Notes: generated from the letters alone by a model not told the origin. A DNA stretch of 64,000 bases from Candidatus Aquidulcis sp. (GCA_020723385.1 DYIZ01000002.1:36164-100163), one strand, 5' to 3'. Counted from the first letter of the stretch, positions 25,055 through 34,001 are shown. Made by a program: numbers and translations.

Positions 25055-27142
25055 CTAGCGCCGCGCCACCTTCCCCCTCGACTGCCGCTCGGCGATGATC
25101 GCCTCTGCCAGCTTCTCGGGGACGATCTCGTAGCGGCGAAATTCGAGGGTGAAATCGCCGCGCCCGGAGGTCATGTCGCGCAGGTCGGTGACGTAGCCGC
25201 GCACTTCGGCCAGCGGCGCTTCGCCGAGCAGTTGGCGCGAGCCGCCACGTACCTGCAAATCGCGGATGTCGCCGCGCCGCCGGGTGAAATCGGCCATCAC
25301 CGTCCCGATGTAGGGGTCGCCCACCCGGATGTCGGCGGCCATCACCGGTTCGAGCAGCGCCGGGCGGGCCAGCTTCAACGCCTGCCGCACCGCCATCGAG
25401 CCGGCGATGTGAAAGTCCATTGGGCCAGAGTCCACCTCGTGGTAGCGCCCGCCGGTGATCGTCACGCGCACATCGGTCACCGGGTAGCAGGCCAGCGCCC
25501 CTTTTGCCAGCGCCTCGCGGATGCCGCCCTGGGCGTGGCGGGCAAAGCTTTCGGGCACTTCCACCGGCGAGGCTTTGTTCTCGATCTCCACGCCCTGGCC
25601 GCGCTCCAATGGCTGCACGCGCACCCGCACGACAGCGAAATGCCCGTGCCCGCCGCTCTGTTTGCGGTAATCGCCGGTGGCCACGGCTTTTTGGCGCACC
25701 GTCTCACGGTAGGCCACCTGCGGCGGGCTGGATTTGGCGGCGATGCCGAACTCGGTGCGCATGCGGTCCACCGTGATTTCCAGGTGCAACTCGCCCATGC
25801 CGGAGAGAGTCTCCTCTTCCGTTTCGGAGTCGTAACCGGCCAGCAGGGTGGGGTCTTCGGCGCACAGCCGGTTGATCGCCTGGCGCAGCTTCTCGCGCTC
25901 GTCGGGGGTGGCGGGCGACAGCGCCACGGTAATGACCGGCTCAGGGAAGGTGAATGGCTCCAGCTCGATGGGGTTGTCCGGGTCGCACAGCGTATCGCCG
26001 GTGGCGGCGGTTTTGACGCCCACCAGCGCCATCACGTCGCCAGCCTGCATCTGGTTGACCAGCTCGCGGCGGTTGGCGTGGATGCGATAGATGCGGTCAA
26101 TGCGCTCTTTGGCGTCGGTACGCGGGTTGTACACCCACTGGCTGGTCTTCAGGCTGCCAGAGAAAGCCCGCACCCAGGTGAGATGCCCCACGTGCGGGTC
26201 GGAGACGATCTTGAAAGCCGCCGCGCAGAATGGCGCGGCCGGGTCGGGCAGGCGCTCGGCGATTTCGCCCCCGGCAACTCCACCCAGCACCGCCAGGCGA
26301 TCCGATGGAGCAGGCAGGTAGGCGACGATGGCGTCGAGCAAGGGCTGGATGCCGAGGTGGTCTTTGGCTGAGCCGCACAGCACCGGGACGAGCTTCCCAG
26401 AAATGACCGCGCGGCGCAAAGCGGATTGGTAATCGGCCAGGGATGGCTCGTCGCCATCGAGACGCCGCCTCAGCAGGGATTCGTCCGTCTCGCAGATCGA
26501 ATCGAGCAGCGCGGAGCGGGCCTGCGCCGACTGGGATTGCGCTTCCGGCGGGATTGGCGACTCCCGGGGTTCGATGCTCCCCTCCGGCCACAGCAGGGCG
26601 CGGCCCCGCAGTAGATCCACCACACCTCGAAAAGAAACCTCGCTCCCGATGGGAAGTTGCAGCGCCGCGGCGCGCCGGGTCAGTTTCTGGCGAATCTCGC
26701 CCAACACCTGCTCGAAATCCGCCCCCGCCCGGTCGAGCTTGTTGACGAACAGGATACGCGGCAGGCTTTCGCGCTCGGCGTGCCGCCAGACGGTCTCGGT
26801 CTGCGTTTCCACGCCGCCCACGCCGCACAGCACGATGACCGCGCCGTCAATCACGCGGATCGAGCGCACCACTTCGGCGGTGAAATCAATGTGACCGGGC
26901 GTGTCAATCAGGTTGAGATGGCAGCCCTGCCACTCGCAGGTGGTTGCGGCGGCGGTGATGGTGATGCCGCGCGCCCGCTCCTGCTCCATCCAGTCGAGGG
27001 CGGCGCTGCCTTCATCCACGCTGCCCAGGCGATGGATGCGGCCTGTGTCGTACAGGATGGCCTCGGAGGTGGTGGTTTTTCCGGCGTCTATGTGGGCGAA
27101 GATGCCGAAGACGCGGGTGTGGGAGATAAGGTCTGGGTTCAT
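25055..27142 (-). CDS. elongation factor G-type GTPase (EF-G paralogue)
   Basis: 695 residues, the full five-domain EF-G length. G1 AHIDAGKT (16-23), then DTPGHIDF and NKLDRAG. Domain IV keeps the EF-G pattern KQSGGHGHFAVVRV and the VDSGPMDFHIAGSM stretch, and domain V has DLRDMTSGRGDFTLEF. This matches EF-G rather than TetM/TetO. The gene stands alone, far from ribosomal-protein genes, inside a resistance-like island, so it may be a second EF-G that frees stalled ribosomes or resists an inhibitor. No clear ribosome binding site is seen before the ATG. Confidence 0.88.
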   Translation of the reverse strand: MNPDLISHTRVFGIFAHIDAGKTTTSEAILYDTGRIHRLGSVDEGSAALDWMEQERARGITITAAATTCEWQGCHLNLIDTPGHIDFTAEVVRSIRVIDGAVIVLCGVGGVETQTETVWRHAERESLPRILFVNKLDRAGADFEQVLGEIRQKLTRRAAALQLPIGSEVSFRGVVDLLRGRALLWPEGSIEPRESPIPPEAQSQSAQARSALLDSICETDESLLRRRLDGDEPSLADYQSALRRAVISGKLVPVLCGSAKDHLGIQPLLDAIVAYLPAPSDRLAVLGGVAGGEIAERLPDPAAPFCAAAFKIVSDPHVGHLTWVRAFSGSLKTSQWVYNPRTDAKERIDRIYRIHANRRELVNQMQAGDVMALVGVKTAATGDTLCDPDNPIELEPFTFPEPVITVALSPATPDEREKLRQAINRLCAEDPTLLAGYDSETEEETLSGMGELHLEITVDRMRTEFGIAAKSSPPQVAYRETVRQKAVATGDYRKQSGGHGHFAVVRVRVQPLERGQGVEIENKASPVEVPESFARHAQGGIREALAKGALACYPVTDVRVTITGGRYHEVDSGPMDFHIAGSMAVRQALKLARPALLEPVMAADIRVGDPYIGTVMADFTRRRGDIRDLQVRGGSRQLLGEAPLAEVRGYVTDLRDMTSGRGDFTLEFRRYEIVPEKLAEAIIAERQSRGKVARR

Positions 27143-27215
27143 GGGCTATTGGTGATACATGATGAGGAATGCGTAATGGGTTGTCCCAATCGTGTCTCAA
27201 TAGGCTTTTAGAGCT

Positions 27216-27243
27216 TTTACACGGATGAATATTATGCTATGCT
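27216..27243 (+). promoter_or_regulatory. possible promoter of the HTH regulator
   Basis: TTTACA (27216-27221), 16 bases, TATGCT (27238-27243), with a second overlapping tatgct copy. It lies in the 133-base divergent gap with the EF-G gene. Confidence 0.4.
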
Positions 27244-27275
27244 ATGAAAGAGAGCGTTCTCGCGCAGGCTGTGTG

Positions 27276-28067
27276 ATGAAAACAAAACTTTCCGGGCAAC
27301 TCGATTTTTATTTCAGGAAGGCAGGGCTTCCCTTACGGCGGATTGCCCGCCAGGCGGGTATTCCCCACCAGACGCTGTTCAACTGGCTGAGGGGAACGCA
27401 GCCACGTTGGTATCCTGCTTTGCCGAACGATTTTCAACGCCTGGGGGCTGCCCTGGGCCTTGCCGATGATGAGATCAAACTATTGTTACGATTGGCCGGG
27501 TGCATCTCGGTGCGGTCGCTATCGTTCGAGTCCCAGGAGGCTCCGATGGAAAATTCTTTCTGTATCCCCAAAGGCTGGTTCGTCACGGGCGACGCCCCGG
27601 ACAAGTATGAGATGGGATTAGATCCCGCCGTCACCCATGAAAATCGCCCCTGTGTCACCATCAAAGCGCTCCCAGAGCCTACTGCGTTTGCAGGGTTAGC
27701 TCAGACTTTCAAAGCGAATGTCTATCGCGGCAAACGCCTGCGTTTCTCGGCCGCAGTACGCTCGGTGGATGTAGATAATTGCGCCGCCTTATTTATGCGG
27801 GTAGGCGGGGCCAACGGAAAATCGCTTGCTTTTGACAACATGCTGCATCGTCAAATCAACGGCACCAACGACTGGGCGCATCATGCAATTGTGCTGGATG
27901 TGGCTGAAGATGCTGAAGATATCATATTCGGTTTCTTCTTGTCGCTGAATGGTCAGGTCTGGATAACAGATGTTAGCCTGGATGCGGTTGACCGGGATGT
28001 TCCTACCACCGATGTGCAGGCGGAAATCGCGCCATATTTACCGGTCAATCTGGGGTTCGATGAATGA
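27276..28067 (+). CDS. HTH regulator with C-terminal jelly-roll-like domain
   Basis: 263 residues from ATG 27276; a start at 27225 would fall in the promoter. Residues 20-45 form an XRE-like helix-turn-helix (LRRIARQAGIPHQTLFNWLR). The C-terminal half (KGWFVTGDAPDKYEMGLD ... GQVWITDVSLDAVD) matches the beta-sandwich found at the end of some AraC/other regulators, thought to bind a small ligand or sugar. Divergent from the EF-G gene and convergent with the APH run, it is the only clear regulator in the 45-kb island and may sense the compound the island handles. Confidence 0.8.
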   Translation: MKTKLSGQLDFYFRKAGLPLRRIARQAGIPHQTLFNWLRGTQPRWYPALPNDFQRLGAALGLADDEIKLLLRLAGCISVRSLSFESQEAPMENSFCIPKGWFVTGDAPDKYEMGLDPAVTHENRPCVTIKALPEPTAFAGLAQTFKANVYRGKRLRFSAAVRSVDVDNCAALFMRVGGANGKSLAFDNMLHRQINGTNDWAHHAIVLDVAEDAEDIIFGFFLSLNGQVWITDVSLDAVDRDVPTTDVQAEIAPYLPVNLGFDE

Positions 28068-28089
28068 TGGCGTGATGCGTCGGACGAGG

Positions 28090-29100
28090 TTACATTTCCT
28101 GGTGAAGGGCAGCGAAATCGAACGTCACATAAGGCACGTCGGCGGCCAGGCGCTCGCGGCGGCCATCCATGATGTGCGCCACCCAGGGTGAATCGTCGTA
28201 CGGGCCGGGGCCGAGACTGCGGTGGATCACGGCGTACAGGTCAATTTCGCGCAGCTTGAGAAAGTGGGGAATTTCGGCGAGCCAGGCGGGATCGAGGTGA
28301 TTCTCCCGCCGGTAGCCGCGCAAAAAAGGGACAAGAAAATCCCGCGTGGCCTGGGGCGGGTCTTTGGCCATCGAGATGGCGTAGAACAGCACGATGGCGA
28401 TGTCGTTGGCGAACCAGCTATAGGCGCAGTCGTCGAAGTCGAAAAGGGTGATGACCGGCGGGTCGGCGTGATCGTCTACGAACAGGTTCGACGTATGAGC
28501 GTCGAAGTGGATCAGGCCGTAAGATTGCAGGTCGCGTGGCAATGCGTGCAGATGATCCAACAGGCGGTTGAAATTTTCGAGGATTGCTGAGTCCTCTGGG
28601 GGCAGGAATTCGTCCACACTCAGGTGAATGGGATCGTCCCAATGGGGCCGCCAGGTCTCCGCCGGAGGGGTGTACTGCTTCGTAAGGGCGTGCATCCTCC
28701 CGAGGAGTGCGCCGTAAACCTCGTAGAAGTTTGGCGTCCAATGCTCTCTTTTCATTCGGCCGCCCGGGGCTTTGACGAAGGCGGTCGCCAGAAAATGCTC
28801 GCCTTGCCCGTCGGGGGCCAGCTCGACCAGGCTGCCCTGCTCGGAAAAGATCGCTTTGGCCACGCCCGCCCCGCCGGCGGCCAGGTAGTTGATCCAATCC
28901 ACTTCGCCGCGGATCATGGGGATGCTGCGCCGCTGACTGTGACCGATGCGCAAGATAAAATCGCCATCAGGACGGGTGAACTCGTAGATAAAGCTTTCGA
29001 ATCCATCCAGCTCGCGGGCCGCATCTGCTGTGACGGCGTAACGTTGCAGGATGTCGTTGAGGATAGTCTGGTTGAAACGTTCTTTGATGCGAGGGTCCAT
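28090..29100 (-). CDS. APH-family phosphotransferase
   Basis: 336 residues. Catalytic signature LIHFDAHTSNLFVDD (about residues 197-211), then TLFDFDDC for metal binding; the His-Phe-Asp-Ala form is typical of the homoserine kinase II/CotS-like branch. ATG 29100 follows the preceding stop by two bases; a TTG at 29106 overlapping that stop (TTGA) is the alternative, with GGAG five bases away. It is the last gene of the 45624-28090 run, next to an ANT-like gene and a second APH-type gene. Confidence 0.86.
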   Translation of the reverse strand: MDPRIKERFNQTILNDILQRYAVTADAARELDGFESFIYEFTRPDGDFILRIGHSQRRSIPMIRGEVDWINYLAAGGAGVAKAIFSEQGSLVELAPDGQGEHFLATAFVKAPGGRMKREHWTPNFYEVYGALLGRMHALTKQYTPPAETWRPHWDDPIHLSVDEFLPPEDSAILENFNRLLDHLHALPRDLQSYGLIHFDAHTSNLFVDDHADPPVITLFDFDDCAYSWFANDIAIVLFYAISMAKDPPQATRDFLVPFLRGYRRENHLDPAWLAEIPHFLKLREIDLYAVIHRSLGPGPYDDSPWVAHIMDGRRERLAADVPYVTFDFAALHQEM

Positions 29101-29102
29101 GA

Positions 29103-29888
29103 TCAAGTGATCTCCGTTTGTTCAAGTGTGAAGTGTAGATATTCCAGCGTGGCGTTGATTTCGTCGTTTTGTTCGCCCTCGGGCCAGGCCAGCGCCCGCT
29201 CGATGAGGCCGGCCCACTGCGGGAATTGTGCCTGCGCCCAGCGGGCGGCCACCGGCTTCGAGACGATGTTCCCATGCCGCAGGGCGTGCAGCGCCCGGCA
29301 CATGGTCAATGTGGTGAAAGCCTGGTAATCGCGGCGTTGAAGGAAAGTGGGATTATTCAGCATAGGCTGCCACCACTCGGTTAAGATACCCCGCACAGCC
29401 CCGCGCAGTTCATCCGGCGAGACGGGGTCAATCAGCGGGCGGAGCTGCGGCCCGGCTACGGCCGCGCCGCTCTCACGCAGGATGTGGCGCTGGATGATCC
29501 AGTCGCTGCCGTGGCGGGCGAGGTAAAACTTCCCTTCGTTGACGCACGGGAACGGGCCGTCTTGCGGGTTGTAGCGGCGCAGGCAATCCTGGGGGAGATA
29601 CGTCCCTTCGAGCTTGGCGGCCCATTTCTGGCCGCTCGACCACAGGCGGGTGTGCATGGCTTCGAGAGCAGAAACCAGGTTGCCGGGAAGCTCTTCGGTC
29701 GTGATCACGACGAAATCAATGTCACTGCTGTGGGGATTGAAATCGCCGCTCGGATGATCTTTATCCGCGGAGAGCGAGCCGTAGAGATACAAGCCAACGA
29801 AGCGGCTGCCCAGAACGGTCTGCACCTCGGCAAGCAGCGCTGCCAGCACGAGGTTGACTTCGGGATAGGAGGTGGGTTGGGTTGGCAA
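29103..29888 (-). CDS. ANT-like nucleotidyltransferase (aminoglycoside adenylyltransferase family)
   Basis: 261 residues, the length of streptomycin/spectinomycin adenylyltransferases. The catalytic region LYGSLSADKDHPSGDFNPHS leads to SSDIDFVVIT, giving the GS...D-x-D pattern with a short insert. The C-terminal helical domain (RGILTEWWQPML, LTMCRALHALRHG, WAGLIERAL) fits DUF4111, the AadA-type tail. Real AadA enzymes AMPylate aminoglycosides. This protein is divergent, so drug specificity is open. Sits between two APH-type kinases. Confidence 0.82.
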   Translation of the reverse strand: MPTQPTSYPEVNLVLAALLAEVQTVLGSRFVGLYLYGSLSADKDHPSGDFNPHSSDIDFVVITTEELPGNLVSALEAMHTRLWSSGQKWAAKLEGTYLPQDCLRRYNPQDGPFPCVNEGKFYLARHGSDWIIQRHILRESGAAVAGPQLRPLIDPVSPDELRGAVRGILTEWWQPMLNNPTFLQRRDYQAFTTLTMCRALHALRHGNIVSKPVAARWAQAQFPQWAGLIERALAWPEGEQNDEINATLEYLHFTLEQTEIT

Positions 29889-29911
29889 TGATTACCTCGA
29901 TAAAGCACGTT

Positions 29912-30844
29912 TCAATCGAAACACTCGATCTTTGGCAGCCCCAGCATCCCGCAGACCCGTTGGGTATCCGCAAGATGTTCGGCCGATGGCTCGGCGTACT
30001 CCAGGCACCAAAACAACTGGTAAACGGCGCGGCGTTGAGTGTAGCGCTGATCCACCGGGCAGATGGAGCGGTAAGCCTGCCAGAATTCAGATCCCGTCAT
30101 CCCATGCCAAAACTCGAGCCGCGCCAGGTCTGACTCGGCATGGCCGGCCCAGGCTTTGTCGAAGTCCAATATTCCTGCCAGTTGCCAGCGGTCCTGGCGC
30201 GGCTGGAAGAGAATATTGTATTGGTGTAAATCCTCATGGCACAGGCTGGGCTGCTGCACATCCTCGAAGAGGCGCGCTTGCTGATCGAGCGCAGAGAAGA
30301 ACAACTCCCGGCTGCGCGCTCCCTTGATGAACTGACGCGCCCGTTCCCGCAGCGCCGGTAACCAGGATATTTTCTTTTCAGGATGCAAGTCGCCGAAAGC
30401 CGGGAAATGGATAGTATGGAGCTGGGCTGCGGCTTCGCCAAGTTGCCGTTGCGCTTCGACCGTTGCCGCATTATCCCATTGTTCGCGAAGACTCGCCCAG
30501 GTTTGTCCCGGGATATGGCGTGCAATCAGGTAACGCCAGGGCCAGGCTCGATACGAAACATCCACGGCCAGGATTTCGGCCACCGGCACGCTGGTATGCC
30601 TCTTCACCAGCGCATGGAGGCTGGCTGTCTGCTCGAACGGGCAGGCTAGTGGAGCCTGCGGCCCGGCGAGCTTGACGATCACCGCCACATCAGGAGAACT
30701 CAGCCGGGCAAACAACACCCAGTAATCGTCAAGCTGTTTGTCTACCCGGCAGGCGACGAGCTGGGTCTCGGCGCCCAGCGCGCTACGCAGCAATGAGATT
30801 AATTGCTGCCGGATGGATCCGCCGTCATTAGTTTGCAGAGCCAT
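29912..30844 (-). CDS. APH-family phosphotransferase
   Basis: 310 residues. Signature SLCHEDLHQYNILFQ followed by GILDFDKAWAG; the N-lobe Lys is in VAVIVKLAG. The RHIPGQTWASL stretch after the hinge is typical of Mph/APH-type antibiotic kinases and their relatives. A four-base gap separates it from the KNT-GNAT fusion upstream. It probably phosphorylates a hydroxyl of a small molecule. Confidence 0.86.
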   Translation of the reverse strand: MALQTNDGGSIRQQLISLLRSALGAETQLVACRVDKQLDDYWVLFARLSSPDVAVIVKLAGPQAPLACPFEQTASLHALVKRHTSVPVAEILAVDVSYRAWPWRYLIARHIPGQTWASLREQWDNAATVEAQRQLGEAAAQLHTIHFPAFGDLHPEKKISWLPALRERARQFIKGARSRELFFSALDQQARLFEDVQQPSLCHEDLHQYNILFQPRQDRWQLAGILDFDKAWAGHAESDLARLEFWHGMTGSEFWQAYRSICPVDQRYTQRRAVYQLFWCLEYAEPSAEHLADTQRVCGMLGLPKIECFD

Positions 30845-30848
30845 TGTA

Positions 30849-32126
30849 TCAGCTCGTCAATGGGCAGATGTATATCATCTCGCCGTCTTCGATCTCGGTG
30901 GCGTGGAAGCCCATGCTTTCGTACAGACCGATGGCCTTGAAATTGTCGGGGTGAGTGCTCAAACCTACTTCCGGGTAGCCCAGCCGGCGCGCCTCGGCGA
31001 GGATGAGCTGCAAAACGGCGCGCCCGTAGCCTTTGCCGCGCTGATCCTCGGCGATCATCAGCCGCCCGATCCACAGCGACGGGTGGAAATCGTCGTCGTC
31101 GCAATCCGGGCCGTACATTGCATAGCCTACCATTTCGTCGCCGTGGTAGATGCAACACGAGCGGCAGCCGGGCCAGAACTGCGCCTCGGCAATCGAGTAG
31201 GCGTTGGGGGCCACATGCTGGTGATCGGGGCCGGTGGGTAATTTGATGCATTGGCCGAAGTTGTCGCGGTTGACCGGGACGAGGCGGATATCCGCCTCAC
31301 CTCCCCCATCGGCGTTTTCCCGATAGGGGAGGCCGGGAGGGGGTAGGGAGGGGTTGGGCAGATTCGGATCGAGAGGATCGTCATACAGATGGATGCCGCG
31401 TGCCTCGAAGATTTGCTCCATCCCCGCGAACACGGCGAGGGTCACCTCCCCCAGGTGGGGCAAATCCCGATAGGTTCCCTGCACCAGGATGTCGAGCAGA
31501 TCGTCGAATCGCTCCGGCTTGATGGGGAACTGGCGCGCCTGGGCGATATAGCGGGCGAAGGTGACAAATGGCTGACGGTTGATCAATGCCAGGATTTGCA
31601 GCACCCGCATCGTGGCGTCCATCACCACCAGGCTTATCCCTTCCAGATTATTCTGCTCGATAGCGTTCAGCACCTTGCCGAAGGTTTCCTGCAATTCATA
31701 GCGCTCCGCGGCTGCAACGCGCAGGAAGTCAGCCTCGGAATGCTGCGCGGCCTGCACCTGCTGCATGATCTTCTCGATAGCGGGCGCGTTGTACACCGGC
31801 AACAGGCGGTCGGAGGCTGAGATATGCCAGTGCGGGGCGATCCCGGTGCGATCGCCCAGAAATTCCCCGGGGGTGTGGTAGATCACCTCGATCAGCAGGC
31901 CATCCACCACTCGCTGGAAATAGGCATCTTCGCCTGCGGGAAGCTCTTTGACGAAAAGCTCAAGCTCCAGATCGGAGTAGGCAATATCTTCGCCACGCGC
32001 ATACGAGGCGCATGCCCCGATGCCAAGTAAATTCTCGCCGAATTTCTGCTGCCAGAGAGGAATTAGCTGCGAGAGTATGGCAGCGCGTTCGGCATGAGTG
32101 TGGGCTTTGAGTCCGTGAGAGTTCAT
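30849..32126 (-). CDS. KNT-like nucleotidyltransferase fused to a GNAT acetyltransferase
   Basis: 425 residues, two enzyme domains. Residues 1 to about 255 resemble kanamycin nucleotidyltransferase ANT(4'): the AERAAILSQLIPLWQQKFG helix, then ASYARGEDIAYSDLELELFV, where the D-x-E pair matches the catalytic SDIE of KNT (the leading Gly-Ser is Ala-Ser here), then a KNT-like helical tail. Residues about 285-425 are a GNAT with IAEDQRGKGYGRAVLQLIL and NFKAIGLYESMGF, close to BltD/PaiA-type acetyltransferases. The Pro/Gly-rich linker is encoded by a hairpin (31300-31332). Bifunctional resistance enzymes such as AAC(6')-APH(2'') show such fusions can be adaptive. This pairing is unfamiliar to me. 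Confidence 0.83.
   Translation of the reverse strand: MNSHGLKAHTHAERAAILSQLIPLWQQKFGENLLGIGACASYARGEDIAYSDLELELFVKELPAGEDAYFQRVVDGLLIEVIYHTPGEFLGDRTGIAPHWHISASDRLLPVYNAPAIEKIMQQVQAAQHSEADFLRVAAAERYELQETFGKVLNAIEQNNLEGISLVVMDATMRVLQILALINRQPFVTFARYIAQARQFPIKPERFDDLLDILVQGTYRDLPHLGEVTLAVFAGMEQIFEARGIHLYDDPLDPNLPNPSLPPPGLPYRENADGGGEADIRLVPVNRDNFGQCIKLPTGPDHQHVAPNAYSIAEAQFWPGCRSCCIYHGDEMVGYAMYGPDCDDDDFHPSLWIGRLMIAEDQRGKGYGRAVLQLILAEARRLGYPEVGLSTHPDNFKAIGLYESMGFHATEIEDGEMIYICPLTS
31300..31332. repeat. hairpin encoding the linker of the KNT-GNAT fusion
   Basis: 13-base arms with one mismatch (cctcccccatcgg / ccgataggggagg), 7-base loop. It is followed by GC-rich ggaggg repeats, and an 18-base perfect palindrome gaggcggatatccgcctc lies at 31281-31298. 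All of it is translated in frame. Confidence 0.7.
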
Positions 32127-32137
32127 TCTATTTTCCT

Positions 32138-32875
32138 TCAGACCGATTGCATCGCGTAGAACACGTAGCTATACCAATCGGCGTATTTGCGGTACATATC
32201 CACTTCGCGTTGGTGTTCGGCTAACTGCGCCTGGGCTGCAGGGTCTTTGGCATATTGCCGGCGTAAAGCAGCAACTCGTTTTTCGATGGGCAGGTAATAG
32301 GCGTCCCACCAATCGGATGGCGGCTGGACGAAATGCCCCAGGTCGCGGTATCCGGCGGATTGGATGATCGCCAGGTTTTCATCCAGCGACTTCATCGGCG
32401 GGTATTCGCGGCCCCAATAGGCTGTGATCTCCTCCGGAGCAGCAGGGCGCAGCCAGGTCAATTCCGATACGGCCAGGCAGCCGCCTGGCTTTAGCAGGCG
32501 CTTCCAGCCCCGCAGACCGGTCTCGAATCCCATGATGTAGATCGCCCCCTCCGACCAGATGGCGTCGAAGCTGGCATCGGGAAAATCGAGGGCTGACATG
32601 GATTGGTTGACGGTGATGATGTGACTGGCCAGCCCGGCTTGCTGCGCCCGGCAGGCCAGGTCATCCAGAAATGGCTGGTGGGTGTCCACGGCGACGATCT
32701 GCCCGCCGCTGAGGCGCGCCAGCTCGAGCGTTTGCATGCCCGGCCCACAGCCAACATCCAGAATGCGCGGATTGAGCGGCAGCCCTTTGAGCAAGCCGAA
32801 GGCTTTACGGGTCGAGCCGTCGCTGCCGGGGCCTTCGCGGGGCAAATCTTTATGAACTTGAAAGAAGATGTCCAT
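32138..32875 (-). CDS. class I SAM-dependent methyltransferase
   Basis: 245 residues. Motif I RILDVGCGPGMQTLELA, strand-2 acid in IVAVDTHQPFL, and the LLKPGGCLAVSEL strand. The C-terminal helices end MYRKYADWYSYVFYAMQ. Starts after a 167-base palindrome-rich gap and precedes the KNT-GNAT fusion by 11 bases. No substrate-specific motif is recognised. Confidence 0.85.
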   Translation of the reverse strand: MDIFFQVHKDLPREGPGSDGSTRKAFGLLKGLPLNPRILDVGCGPGMQTLELARLSGGQIVAVDTHQPFLDDLACRAQQAGLASHIITVNQSMSALDFPDASFDAIWSEGAIYIMGFETGLRGWKRLLKPGGCLAVSELTWLRPAAPEEITAYWGREYPPMKSLDENLAIIQSAGYRDLGHFVQPPSDWWDAYYLPIEKRVAALRRQYAKDPAAQAQLAEHQREVDMYRKYADWYSYVFYAMQSV

Positions 32876-32896
32876 ATTATTCCCTAAAAGTAGCTC

Positions 32897-33015
32897 GGCA
32901 TCGGATGAATCCGATGCCTAAAATTTTGCAAAACCCGCTAAAGCGGGTTGTCAGCGGCGTTTTGAACCCGCTTCAGCGGGTTTCTGGCCCTTCCAGACGC
33001 CGATTTCAATCGGCG
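32897..33015. repeat. array of four short palindromes
   Basis: ggcatcggatgaatccgatgcc (32897-32918), aacccgctaaagcgggtt (32932-32949), aacccgcttcagcgggtt (32965-32982) and cgccgatttcaatcggcg (32998-33015). Each is a tight hairpin and two share arms. They fill the gap between a GNAT and a methyltransferase; no promoter is obvious among them. Confidence 0.85.
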
Positions 33016-33042
33016 ACGATGGCTATTGAGTAGTAACCCGAA

Positions 33043-33966
33043 TTATTCGTAATCCTTGCGGTAAACGAGAACGTCTCGAATGACATCGAATCCCATGTGT
33101 TCATAGAGCGCCAGGGCTGTGTTGCGATATTTGTCTGTCTCAACGTAAATTGCCTGCGCCCCGCGCGCCTGCAGGCGGCGCAGCACTTCGGCGAGGGCTA
33201 CACGCCCCAGGGCGTAGCGACGGCAGTCCTCGCGGCAGCCCAATGACTCGATGTGCCCGCGCCCTGTGGCCTGATCCAGCCATCCGACGCAAAACGCTGC
33301 CAGGCTGCCATCCGGCGCAGCGATGACGATGTCCAGGTCGGGTTGATAAGCGGGGTGGCGCAGGATGCGCTGCCGCCATTCGATTGTCATACTCTTGGAC
33401 TCGAATACGGCGCGGTGCAGCTCAACGTAGGCGCCCACCTCGCTCTCGCCTCCCAGGGGGCGCAGGGTAAATCCGGCGGGCAGCCGGTAGGTCCCAACGG
33501 GCATATTCGCTTCGCGCCGCATGAACACTTTCGACCAGGGATCATCACCCGGGGGTACATTTTCCGGGTCGGACTGGCAGGCAAATCCAACAGCTTGAAG
33601 GTCGCGAATGCGCTCGGTCTGACCATCGAAGACGTTTACGAACCATGAGAGATGTCCGGCAGGCGTCGCCGCGATTTCCCGAGAGCGGGTGTCGGCCCAG
33701 GCCAGGATCTCGCCGTGCAGCGCCATATCCTGCGGGTCGCAAACATAGTCAACAAACCAGAATGGCGTTTGCAGCACAGCCCAGGCGAGCAAGTTCCCCT
33801 GGGCGTCGAACCACAGGCGGGTGTTGCCAGGGTCGTCCAAGGCCCACGAACTGAGGCGGTAAGGCAGGTCAATCACGTGCAGGTGATCGTCAAAGAACCG
33901 GCGCGCCAGGGCAGACAAGAGCAGCTTGTCGGATTCGGCTTCGTAAGTTCGGGTAGTGTAATTCAT
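33043..33966 (-). CDS. tandem-GNAT acetyltransferase
   Basis: 307 residues. The second domain has PDLDIVIAAPDGSLAAFC, IESLGCREDCRRYALGRVAL and TALALYEHMGFDV. It belongs to the 16760/47106/51474 group. The usual Gly-rich acetyl-CoA loop (R-x-x-G-x-G/A) is altered to RRYALGRVA, so binding may be weaker. The first domain has no clear loop. Starts 35 bases after the M55 gene stop. Confidence 0.83.
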   Translation of the reverse strand: MNYTTRTYEAESDKLLLSALARRFFDDHLHVIDLPYRLSSWALDDPGNTRLWFDAQGNLLAWAVLQTPFWFVDYVCDPQDMALHGEILAWADTRSREIAATPAGHLSWFVNVFDGQTERIRDLQAVGFACQSDPENVPPGDDPWSKVFMRREANMPVGTYRLPAGFTLRPLGGESEVGAYVELHRAVFESKSMTIEWRQRILRHPAYQPDLDIVIAAPDGSLAAFCVGWLDQATGRGHIESLGCREDCRRYALGRVALAEVLRRLQARGAQAIYVETDKYRNTALALYEHMGFDVIRDVLVYRKDYE

Positions 33967-34001
33967 AGGAATGTCTCGGATGTCGAATGGCGGAAAGTAT
34001 A

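Noticed and set aside
25055..27142. TetM/TetO ribosomal protection protein
   Set aside because: Domain IV and V motifs follow EF-G, without the TetM-type loop and C-terminal helix.
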